From positions 1,426,001-1,490,000 of the forward strand of contig JAVHKY010000077.1 of the NCBI GenBank assembly GCA_035079385.1: a stretch of DNA of 64,000 bases, read 5' to 3'. Position numbers and translations under genes: made by a program. Below are positions 50,301 through 57,190 of this stretch, piece after piece. Within the stretch, counting starts at the first letter, position 1. Each line of letters opens with the position of its first letter. The notes beneath the pieces are model-generated. The model was not told where the DNA came from, made no database searches, and was given only the letters and a program-made list of their open reading frames with translations. This stretch comes from Aspidiotus rigidus. Lineage: Eukaryota > Arthropoda > Insecta > Hemiptera > Diaspididae.

Positions 50301-53220
50301 GCTCGTCGACAAGTGCGAAAATTCGTCACAACGAGCAAGTTCGCGAGTGGCTGCGTAAATGTCAACAAACTGGCGATTACAATACGGTAAGTAGAACGCG
50401 CAAAATCGACGAAATTCACTTATGTAAACCAGAGATGAATAAACTTTGTACGATTTGTATAGACCGTTTCAGTGGGTGACAGTTGCGACGCGAGCAGCGA
50501 GTATACGACCGAAGACGACGATCGTTGTGACCGAAATTCGTCTTGCGATCAAACACTCACGATGATCGGGTCCTCTCAGGATAATGGTATTGACGATTCC
50601 CCTGTCAACGAGTTCGTGTCAATTGTGGAGGCGCCAAAAGTAGGTTTTGTCGTGAATATGTGATCTTCGAGTCCAAAATATGGAAGTCAAACTCTTGTTC
50701 GTCTTTTAGGTTGTATTTCGTAATAAATCGGGTTCTCGAAAATGTCGACCATTCAGCACGTCCGAACTGATGCATTTATCTAACTCCAAATTTTCATCCA
50801 CGCAATGGGTTTCCGAATCAGCTCTGCATAAGATGTTGATGCCGTTGAAGGACGCGCAGAGTGCTCTATCCTCCTCTACTATCGAAGAATGTAGTACGCA
50901 AACTTTAGAAGGTAGCAATTCTAATGTGAATTCGTTACGTCGACGAAAGGTGAAACATCGGAGACGTAGTATTTTGGTAAGTCAAGCAAATTATGCTAGA
51001 GATCGCAGAGCTCTGTATAAGGCAAAAGTTCATTATTTATTTTTCGTGACACAGGGTCGAAAAGGACATTCCAATTCTGCTGACAGTTTGTCGGCGCTCT
51101 CTTATCTCGAGACGAACGCGCGTCATTTTTATCGTTCACCGCAACGTCTGCCCGCGCTGAATGGACTCAAATCAGATTCTCTCTCTGAGCCAGTGATGAT
51201 GCGACAACGTCTTTCTTCGGTCGAGCGTGCCATTGCGAGTGATCCAGCTAATTGTGGTGGCGCTGTCTCGACTAGCGGTACAGAGACCGAGGAAGAGTCA
51301 TCGCGCAACAGTAAGAAGTGTCTGGTACGAAAGAAGTTACTTACGTTACCGGCCTTCAGATTGGGTCCGCAGCATGGCGCTGTGACGCGTAGAACGTGCA
51401 ACAATGCACCTTTGAGTATAACTTCTACGGAGGAGCAGTTGAGTTCATTCTCAGAGAACGCTTGGGATGATTTTCAGGTTGGTTTTTTTGTTGTCTCTTT
51501 AAGTACGAGTATGTGAGAAAATGTTTGAAGAGGCTTTGTTTACATCCTATCTTATTGTTTCGCAGGAAAGATACGTAAGCGAAGCATACAGCGAAGAACC
51601 CGTGGATGTTGACCAGGTAAAGAAGTTGACCGAGTTTGGCGACGATTATCGTAAATACATTGATAGTCATTCGGATTGCGCTTCCAGTTTTACGAGACGA
51701 TCTCAACGGATCTTCGGGCGTTATAACTTCACCGTGAGTATTTTAGTTTCTTTAGAACGGGCTTTTTGGTCGTTTGATCAGTCTGAGTAATGCGTAATGA
51801 TTTTGTGATTTTTGCAGACTGGTGAAGAAAGTTCTCCTCCGGATAGCGATTCAGACTTGGAGGATGTGCGAAAATTGCTGCAACGAAGTCACGCTCAGTT
51901 GTGTTGCTCGCAGCAGCTGTTCGCCAAGCAAACGGCGAAGCCGATTTCGTGTTTCTGTCTGTCCGAATCCGATTTTGTGAGTATCTGTTTTGTCGTAGAT
52001 TCCTTTTTTACTTTTTGGGGAATATTCCGCTGTTTCGTTATCTTCATTGTTTAAAATTTTTCCATTTTATCTGCTTAAAATTTATTTATACGAACTGAGA
52101 TTTTGCATTATTGTATTTTTATGTAAATTTAATCGGAGAATTGAGCCCTTCTTTTCAAGAAAGGCGTAACTCGCCCAAACGTCCCATAAGAGATACGCCC
52201 TTTTTGAAAAGAAGGCTTCAATTTAGGTTACGAAATTGAGAATAAGGAAATTAGATTAGTCATCGATGAGTCCGGGATATTGATTCGGAGCAGAAAAATT
52301 TTCGGAGAATAACATTCCAAAAATTTTCGGAAGAACGTCTTGTTTTAAAAGAAAATAGCGATTCTTCTCTAGATACAAACACGTGCTCGTCGGTATTCTT
52401 TTGGAGAAAAAATGTACCTAATATTCGAATGCTTTGAAATTTGGAAAAATTATTGTAGACCGATTGAAAGGAGCAGATTTTGATGTGATTTGCTCCTTCA
52501 AAAAAATTTGGGTATTTTTTTTTATTCGGAAATCAATTTTCTTTCAATAATTTCGTAAAGGAATATTTTGTTGATATTATCGCTGATAACGGGAAAATTT
52601 GTATATTCTTTTAAAGCAATTCTTCGTCTTTGAATTTCCTGCATAATTTTTTAAATTTTGGTTAGGTTTTTAAACGGTATTAGGGAACTTACAAACTAAG
52701 GTAAATCTTCAATTCTAAAATTCTTCTTTTCTCAACCTTTGTTAATCATTTCTATTTTTCACATTTCTCTGAACTTCCTGCATAATTTTTTAAATTTCAG
52801 TTAGGTTTTTAAACGATACCCACGGAATCAACAAACTAAAATAAACCTACAATTCGGAAATTCTTTTTCTCTCAACCTTTGTTAATTATTTCTATTTTCC
52901 ATATTTCTCTCTCTATTAAGCAATGTTGGTCTGGTTCTCATTTATTTTGAGATCATTACTGCTTTTAGAAAATCTCGCGTACGTTCTGCTCATCAAGTGC
53001 GCCACCACACTTACTACAAAAAGATAACTTCATATATATGTTTCATAATTAAATTGTTTGTTTTTTGTTTCTTACTCGTGTTATAAATATTATTATTTTT
53101 GTTTGCAGGCCGATTTACGAAATACTTGCCGCGAAAATGTTCGTTGTCTTCGCGTATTGCTAGAACGTATCGAAGTAGATGGGCCTCTATTCACGCAGCA
53201 ACAAACTTCAGAAATTAAGA
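38062..53220 (+). CDS. klar: Klarsicht-like KASH/LINC protein, internal exons (partial gene)
   Basis: Ten exons join in frame: 38062-38301, 46365-46475, 49599-49849, 49927-50386, 50463-50639, 50710-50976, 51055-51477, 51566-51733, 51818-51976 and 53109-53220, about 789 codons. All introns begin GT and end AG, and phases agree at each junction. The product starts with a tryptophan-rich spectrin-like helix, followed by long acidic, Ser/Asp/Glu-rich stretches, a basic patch (exon 6) and cysteine-containing helical pieces at the end. Klarsicht in insects is a large outer nuclear membrane protein of this style that ties nuclei and lipid droplets to dynein and kinesin. No transmembrane segment or KASH tail is visible, so the 3' end lies beyond the window or in an unrecognised exon; no initiator exon is seen either. 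The klar name comes from remembered family resemblance; another nesprin-type protein such as Msp300 is the alternative. Coding character is near certain, the name less so. Confidence 0.62.
38302..39552. other. Start of the large klar-like intron
   Basis: Mostly unique AT-rich sequence; no exon seen. Near 39480-39535 a small pair CAGTGTCGACAAGCC and GGCTTGTCAGC resembles the hAT ends at 10521. Confidence 0.4.
39553..40866. mobile_element. Large foldback built from inverted HINE ends
   Basis: The left arm from about 39553 (TAAGAAACATTGGAAG, TTTACCCATTTAAATTT, CGTTAGTTRTC, then the HINE-like ACGTGTTTTATGGG) is mirrored by the right arm ending at about 40866. Arms are about 200 bp and surround about 850 bp. 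The HINE-like 5' end is in both arms in opposite orientation, so two elements, or one duplicated end, have been folded together. Confidence 0.6.
41282..41606 (+). mobile_element. HINE, short copy
   Basis: AACAGGGAACCTGTT and the TTTGCCGTGCGCCGTCC block are followed by one or two minisatellite monomers, the CTAGGCTTATAGTGGATCTAGG block and AACAGGTTCCCTG. The 3' hairpin is slightly decayed and the copy ends GGAAACCGTCGTTTTTT. It lies in the intron after the first visible klar-like exon. Confidence 0.8.
41607..42522. other. Intron DNA, mostly unassigned
   Basis: An inverted pair GCGCTAGAG (about 42103-42111) and CTCTAGCGC (about 42179-42187) suggests a small decayed MITE. Otherwise nothing is recognised. 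Confidence 0.35.
42523..42866. mobile_element. Near-perfect 344-bp palindromic MITE
   Basis: The outer ends GTTACAAAGATTC and GAATCTTTGTAAC are reverse complements. The pairing continues through ATTACGTGATTCTTGG, CACGAATCCGTTGTC and the CGCG-rich centre, where GATAGCA pairs with TGCTATC around ACGC. No clear target duplication was found. It has no coding capacity. Confidence 0.8.
42867..45388. other. Intron DNA, mostly unassigned
   Basis: Short ORFs at 43943-44406 and 44740-45223 overlap on both strands and carry no recognisable motif. A short (TA)n lies near 43615. Part of 44700-45380 could be LTR-retrotransposon sequence joined to the integrase relic that follows. Confidence 0.35.
45389..45649 (+). 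pseudogene. LTR-retrotransposon integrase fragment
   Basis: The frame reads VPSDNARLLSSNLW, a QFSHKYDIKPNITATYNP stretch and QSNPTKKAMRCLNEK. This is the retroviral-type integrase core: the second catalytic Asp in the DN motif, the YNPQSNP signature and a Lys-Lys-Ala in place of the usual Glu-Arg-Ala/Asn. The catalytic Glu is thus lost. Upstream frames are broken. Gypsy-type is most likely; no LTRs were found. Confidence 0.75.
46365..46475 (+). CDS. klar: klar-like exon 2, acidic linker
   Basis: This short exon is 111 bp or 37 codons, phase 0 at both ends. The acceptor is TTATTGTTTCAG and the donor AAG/GTGAGT. It encodes an acidic stretch (DDAGAESDDEQP), then a basic cluster SKHRRL and a Ser/Pro-rich end. 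The phase fits the exons on both sides. It is too short to show in an ORF scan and rests on splice sites, phase and the acidic bias shared with exons 3-5. Confidence 0.72.
47610..48440. mobile_element. hAT family C (third layer)
   Basis: The left end CAGGGCTTGTACA and the right end, inverted, CAGGGCTTGCGACC share nine bases. The flanks ATTGTCGG (47602-47609) and ACTATCGG (48441-48448) agree at six of eight positions. Subterminal regions repeat TTGACCGTTAACCGTTAT-like motifs. The body is split by the element at 47921-48403. Confidence 0.75.
47921..48403. mobile_element. TIR element D (innermost layer)
   Basis: The ends CACGGTACATTATAGAGG and its reverse complement extend to about 27 bp (to GTATTGACAC). 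They are flanked by exact CCATTAAC at 47913-47920 and 48404-48411. The left terminal repeat is duplicated in tandem (second copy from about 47950). The 62-codon ORF inside shows no known domain. An 8-bp duplication suggests the hAT or P superfamily; the end sequence does not decide. Confidence 0.85.
48771..49168. mobile_element. TA-flanked MITE, GACCGATTC family, copy 2
   Basis: The ends GACCGATTCCACAGTAACGTC and, inverted, GACCGATTCCACGTGACGTG are flanked by TA. The interior shares blocks with copy 1, for example CATAAGAATAC.CAGGGAACG. It also has mirrored segments such as the CTTATGAGATC/CTCATAAGAATAC pair. It lies in the intron before klar-like exon 3. Confidence 0.7.
49169..49598. other. 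Intron end before klar-like exon 3
   Basis: No repeat or ORF of note. A T-rich tract from about 49560 leads to the acceptor GCCAACAG at 49598. Confidence 0.5.
49599..49849 (+). CDS. klar: klar-like exon 3
   Basis: The exon is 251 bp and starts in phase 0 after GCCAACAG; it leaves two bases of a codon at the donor CAC/GTAAGT. It encodes a Met/Thr/Glu-rich segment ending in a hydrophobic, helical run (ALRNLPIETLSKMIPPDF). The next exon supplies one base to complete a Thr codon, which confirms the pairing. The intron that follows is only 77 bp. Confidence 0.82.
49927..50386 (+). CDS. klar: klar-like exon 4, acidic region
   Basis: This 460-bp exon follows TTCTTCTCAG. One base completes the preceding codon, then 153 codons run open to the donor ACG/GTAAGT. 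The first part is strongly acidic (Asp/Glu/Ser, with EWTY in the middle). The second part is basic and helical, with a Lys/Arg-rich TPKRATRKK segment and the run QVREWLRKCQQTGDYNT before the donor. The open frame continues about 90 bases into the intron before a stop, so the simple ORF overshoots the exon. Confidence 0.85.
50463..50639 (+). CDS. klar: klar-like exon 5, Asp/Ser-rich
   Basis: This 177-bp exon is 59 codons. The acceptor chosen is TTGTATAG at 50455-50462, not the stronger-looking TTTCAG ten bases later. Only the former keeps the phase-0 junction with exon 4 and opens into the acidic frame (TVSVGDSCDASSEYTTEDD). Using the later AG would read into a stop after about 30 codons. The donor is AAA/GTAGGT. 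The product is rich in Asp, Ser and Cys. Confidence 0.75.
50710..50976 (+). CDS. klar: klar-like exon 6, basic C-terminal patch
   Basis: This 267-bp exon is 89 codons, phase 0 at both ends, between GTCTTTTAG and TTG/GTAAGT. The middle is helical (ALHKMLMPLKDAQSAL) and the end is very basic (RRRKVKHRRRS), which could be a nuclear-localisation-like or membrane/cytoskeleton-contacting patch. The intron after it is 78 bp and has no in-frame stop, so intron retention would stay open. Confidence 0.85.
51055..51477 (+). CDS. klar: klar-like exon 7, Ser/Arg-rich
   Basis: This 423-bp exon is 141 codons, phase 0, between GTGACACAG and CAG/GTTGGT. It encodes a Ser-, Arg- and Leu-rich segment of low predicted order, with acidic TETEEES near the middle and a conserved-looking ENAWDDFQ motif at the end that leads into exon 8. 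The GTTGGT donor is weaker than the others, but it is the only GT that fits the phase. Confidence 0.85.
51566..51733 (+). CDS. klar: klar-like exon 8
   Basis: This 168-bp exon is 56 codons, phase 0, between TTGTTTCGCAG and ACC/GTGAGT. It reads on from the WDDFQ of exon 7 into ERYVSEAYSEEP, then a helical KKLTEFGDDYRKYIDSHSD. This arrangement resembles the C-terminal half of Klarsicht proteins as I remember them. An amphipathic helix is followed by an Arg-rich tail. Confidence 0.85.
51818..51976 (+). CDS. klar: klar-like exon 9
   Basis: This 159-bp exon is 53 codons, phase 0, between GATTTTTGCAG and TTT/GTGAGT. It opens with an acidic run (PPDSDSDLED), then a helix VRKLLQRSHAQLCCSQQLF, then a cysteine-containing end. 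The open frame continues briefly into the intron, which is about 1.1 kb. Confidence 0.85.
51977..53108. other. Intron between klar-like exons 9 and 10
   Basis: AT-rich. It contains the hairpin at 52141-52228. A direct repeat of about 120 bp also occurs, in which TTCCTGCATAATTTTTTAAA and the following TTAGGTTTTTAAACG recur at about 52637 and 52770. Confidence 0.6.
52141..52228. repeat. Intronic hairpin, about 27-bp imperfect stem
   Basis: The arm TTCTTTTCAAGAAAGGCGTA at 52149-52168 pairs with TACGCCCTTTTTGAAAAGAA near 52194-52213, with one or two mismatches and a loop of about 25 bases. The flanking TTGAGCC and GGCTTCAA extend the stem. It could be a palindromic micro-MITE or a transcribed hairpin. 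Confidence 0.7.
53109..53220 (+). CDS. klar: klar-like exon 10, last visible exon
   Basis: This 112-bp exon starts in phase 0 after TTTGTTTGCAG and ends in phase 1 at AAGA/GTGAGT. It encodes a helical segment (NTCRENVRCLRVLLERIEVD) of coiled-coil/spectrin type. The next exon must start with two bases of a codon; I could not find it in the remaining 10.8 kb, so the KASH end is probably outside the window. Confidence 0.78.
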
Positions 53221-55674
53221 GTGAGTACATAATTTTAATTTTTGCACCCTTATTTTCAAATTCGCACTCACAATGCAATGTTGATCAACTTAACATTCAT
53301 CACTCGTATCTGCATTTTTAATCTTGAAATGCGAGTAATACCTAATCCGCCATTATAGATGGTTGAAATGGGAGTACGCTATTAGTGTTAAATTTTTTTA
53401 TTGCATTGACATCTGAGAAAGTCGTGGTGTAGATTGACGAAACATTTACTCTCACGTGGTTTAAAGTTTACTGAACGCAAAAAAAAAAAAAAAAAAAAAA
53501 AACGCGCTCTTTGTGTCTTGCCTTACCTTAATGTGCGTTACATTGATTTAGAGCAGTTGTTAGTACTTGGCAATGAGATCTGTTGTACGCCGTTATTTCA
53601 TTAGAAATACGAAGAAATGCGGATCGGCATAAATTTGAATCACGTAAAAACATATGCCGTGTCAGGTCTGCATTGGCGTTGTTTGGTAAATAAATATCGA
53701 TGTTCTAGTTGTTTGGCAGAGTTAAATTCTGTTTTTATTTCTTCACGGAGAATAGTGCAAAATCAACCGACTCGTACGAAGGGAATGAAAGCGAAAGAAA
53801 ATGACCCAAATTTTTTTTTTTTGCACCACGTTTTGATAAAGCGAAAGGGATTCGAGAACCTCACAATTAGACGATGCTATTTGGTAATTGCAAGTTCAGT
53901 GATACAAAAGCAAAAATGAAAGTGGAAAACGCGAGTCTACTCTGGGGAAAATGAGAAGATGGTTGAAAGATTTAAAAGTGAGACGTCACGAAATTGGCAG
54001 CGAGTATAAATTTTTTGATATTCTCTTACATACGTGGCGAACTGCCTGATATTATCAAATGTTCACGTGCCAGTGCTTTCCTCGTTAGACGATTTGGAAC
54101 TGCTGAAAATTTTTAGAATCTAAATTGTGCGTTTTTTTTCTGTTTTTTTTTCTTGGTCGGAGAATTTTTTATCAAAAATTTACGAAATTGGCGCTTGTTC
54201 CTGAAATAAAGATAAATTTGAATAGTTTTCACGTTTTCTATTTGAGAAAAGACTGTTGACGAAGTAGATAAAATTAGAGCCAAACTTTGAAGAGACTCTC
54301 TGAAGTCGTACTTCGCGTCAAATACCATCATTTGATTCCTGATAATCGTGAATCCTGACGAACCAATGTTCGTATGACTTTCCGGTCAGGCTATTTTCAT
54401 ATTCCTCTTCTTCTTTTTTCATCGTTTCATTTTTGGTATTCATTGTTCCTATAAATCTTTCTAGCCCGGAAAATACATTACTCTTCCTAAAGAAGGTAAA
54501 ATATCTCATAAACTCACTTCTGGTTCATATCCTATTAATTTCGGTTCATTGAAGCTAATTCTAAGATGAAAATGAGATGAATTGACGATTACGAATCTTC
54601 ATAGCGCAGCGGTTCTAAAAAAATTGTTCATTTATCGTCAGGTACTTCACTGAATTGTTTCTCAATGAATGTTGGAAATAGAAGTTTGGTCCTCTGACTT
54701 GATATTTTTATTTTGTTCTTATCCATTTTTTCGTTATTCGTTGAACGAAAAGCGCATAGAAAACGTGATGAATATAGAAGGTCTTATAAAGAACATCGAT
54801 ACCTAATTATTCGAAATGGATCTTCAGAACTCATCGAATTTTGTTCTGAGGGTCTTGGAAATTTCGATCTTGATGTTATTACTCGTTAAAAATTTTTTTT
54901 GAAAATATTACCGTCCCATGATGTTATGAGAATTAGTTATAATTACTGAAATCATATCATCAGAATTTTTCTTGTTTTTTTTTTCTCTTCTTACATGTTC
55001 GAGCATATTTTTATCCTAAAATCTATTCTGGTTCGCATTAAAAAGTAAACGCGTTATTACCCATCAAGTGGTTGCACCCATGAGAAACGATGTACGTTGT
55101 CGTCTTGTACGAACACCTGCATTTTCTAATTCCCCCTATGATTACCAAAACGTCTATCAACGATTTCTGAAAATCGAAAGTGTTACTCGTCGATAATGTC
55201 GAGGGAGGAGCGATATGGGTAGTATATATGGTGGTACTGGTAGTACTAGTATCGTACGAGAATTTGAAGCAGCAAATTTGGAAAACACAAATTGTAATAA
55301 CAAAACTTACTTCTTCCTCATCAATCAAAATTCAATGTTTGAAATTCTCTCAAAGAACTCCTAAAACTGTACGACTTTCTTCGACTTTATTAACATAGTG
55401 ACGGCCCTATTCTCAACACTTGCGCATACCTCTCTTATACCTACAGCTTCTCATTATTTATGGTGTCTTATGAAAGAGAGAAACACTCTTTATGAATTTT
55501 TTCCAAACGAGGGCAGAAAACTCGCGATATTTGGACGGCTCAGCCAACTCTAATACCCATCTTTGCTCTTGAGTCAAACCTTGCTTGAAGTACGTGTATC
55601 GCAAATAAAATAGAAGAAAGCGCTCTCTACATTTTCTGTGACGGTCATTTGCGGAAGCTTGGCAAAAAGGTGAT
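53221..55674. other. Unassigned DNA after the last visible klar-like exon
   Basis: A poly-A run of about 23 is near 53480. Overlapping short ORFs at 53617-53919 and 55038-55398 show no family. The tract GACTTTATTAACATAGTGACGG near 55389 belongs to a repeat also seen four times at 61940-62540. No exon with phase-1 acceptor could be supported. Confidence 0.4.
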
Positions 55675-55946
55675 GATTCGGACCGGGCAGCGCTAGCATC
55701 GCGCAAAATTTTTGAATTTTTCTAAATCTCTCAAAAATATAATCATCTGAAAGAAAATTTTCCACTCTTCAATTTCGTTCCTTACGAATACACGCCTAAA
55801 TTCATTATTTTTGGAGAAATTTAAGAAAAACTTAAAAATTACCTTTGGTTTCAAGTCACAATCACCGTTCGCTTATCAGTACTTTCTAGGTATTTTACAC
55901 AGGCGACGGTAGCGCTAGCGATCCTACAATATGCCCGGTCCGAATC
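55675..55946. mobile_element. Candidate MITE with GATTCGGACCGGGCA ends
   Basis: GATTCGGACCGGGCA at 55675 is mirrored by TGCCCGGTCCGAATC ending at 55946. GCGCTAGC follows inside both ends. No clear target duplication was found. Confidence 0.5.
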
Positions 55947-56180
55947 TTGAAAAATTCATCCGAGGTATTTGAAATTATATTCACTCGACAAGAAATTAAG
56001 AGGACTGCAATTTTTGTTCCATATATTTTTCAGACGAAATAATATTTTGAGAAGGTACAGTCAATTTTATTAACGTTCTGTCTTATGGTGAAAAACGCCA
56101 TGATCACCTTCTCGACATCGACAACAGCGCCCCTATAGATCGTTTTATTATGCAAAATAGTTCACATGGTAAACTTTCCC

Positions 56181-56392
56181 CAAGGTGTTTGAAAAGAGGT
56201 GTGCTCAGCTCAATGTAAACAACAAGGCGCTACATCAGCTGATCTCCAGCATATGCTGATCTCCATTTAAAACAATGTAAAAACGGAACCGGGTGACGTC
56301 ACTCGGTTCCGCGTCCCATGTATTTTTAAATGTGCATGCGGGTTGCGTTTTGTTTACAATTGAACTGAGCACACCTCTTTTCAAACACCTTG
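56181..56392. mobile_element. MITE with 28-bp ends and 9-bp target duplication
   Basis: The ends CAAGGTGTTTGAAAAGAGGT and the exact reverse complement at the right (to CACCTTG) run for 28 bp. AACTTTCCC at 56172-56180 and 56393-56401 flanks it exactly. A 9-bp duplication points to Mutator-like or a related superfamily. Size is 212 bp, with no coding. Confidence 0.88.
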
Positions 56393-56513
56393 AACTTTCC
56401 CCTCTGATTTTGAATGAGTCGATTTCTTCTAATTCTCTCTATAAACGGTCTACAGGCCGCATTCTCTTGTCGTTATTCGATTGATAAGAGTGAAGTATCG
56501 TGGGCAATTTAGT

Positions 56514-56669
56514 CTGTTATACAAACTAAAAAGTTGAATTGACGTATAATACCTATCCAAATCAACGATGAGGCAAACTTCATCTTTTCGTATGATTGAG
56601 GAATTATTATTTATTCCTGATCGCTGATTTGGATATAGGTACTTAGGTCAATTCAACTTTGTATGGCAG
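56514..56669. mobile_element. MITE, CTGCCATACAAAGTT family, copy 1
   Basis: The left end CTGTTATACAAACTAAAAAG and GTTGAATTGACG, and the right end CGTCAATT-like AGGTCAATTCAACTTTG with TATGGCAG, are inverted repeats. They surround about 100 bp. Three related copies or part-copies lie at 60327, 61174 and 61768. Confidence 0.7.
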
Positions 56670-56746
56670 AAGAGCGCTCGTATTTCTATTTTGATCCTTT
56701 GACTATTTATTGATCTCATAAAAGTACACAGGGAACAACAATTCGA

Positions 56747-57190
56747 TCATTTATCAATATTCAAAAGTTGGGGCTCGTAATCTGGAAATTCCCAAAAATT
56801 ATCTCTGTATTCTTGCTGATATTCTTCTTCTGGAATATTAATAAAATGATCGAAATCATATTTAATCCTTATGGCGGATCCATGTAAAAAAAGTTCGCTT
56901 AGCTTATTTCTCGAAAGCGTCATCGAACACAATATATGTATATCGAAATCTAGTTCGTTCTTAACTTTACCATGGACGAAGAGAATCGCTCTGTGGGTGT
57001 TTATAATATTATTTAAATCCATCTTTTTGAGCGTTAGTAATTCAGATTTCGGATATGAAACTAGTAAAAACGTGAAGGAAGTTGATATGATAAAGACATT
57101 TTTGACACAGATATAGGTAATGTACTTAATATGAACGTTTATGAACGAACCTATGTTAGTAGTTTGGGATCCAGTAAACTTCACGAACAC
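56747..57190 (-). other. Unrecognised ORF of 147 codons
   Basis: The open frame has a hydrophobic N-terminal half that may include a membrane segment. The C-terminal half is acidic (EEEYQQEYRDNFWEFPDYE). It starts close to repeat sequence resembling the GACCGATTC MITE family at 56700-56760. It may be a transposon-derived remnant or a chance frame; I recognise no family. Confidence 0.2.

Noticed and set aside
50472..50663. Start of klar-like exon 5 at a GTG codon, or at the TTTCAG acceptor
   Set aside because: The TTTCAG acceptor breaks the frame with exon 4 and leads to a stop; TTGTATAG at 50462 keeps phase 0.
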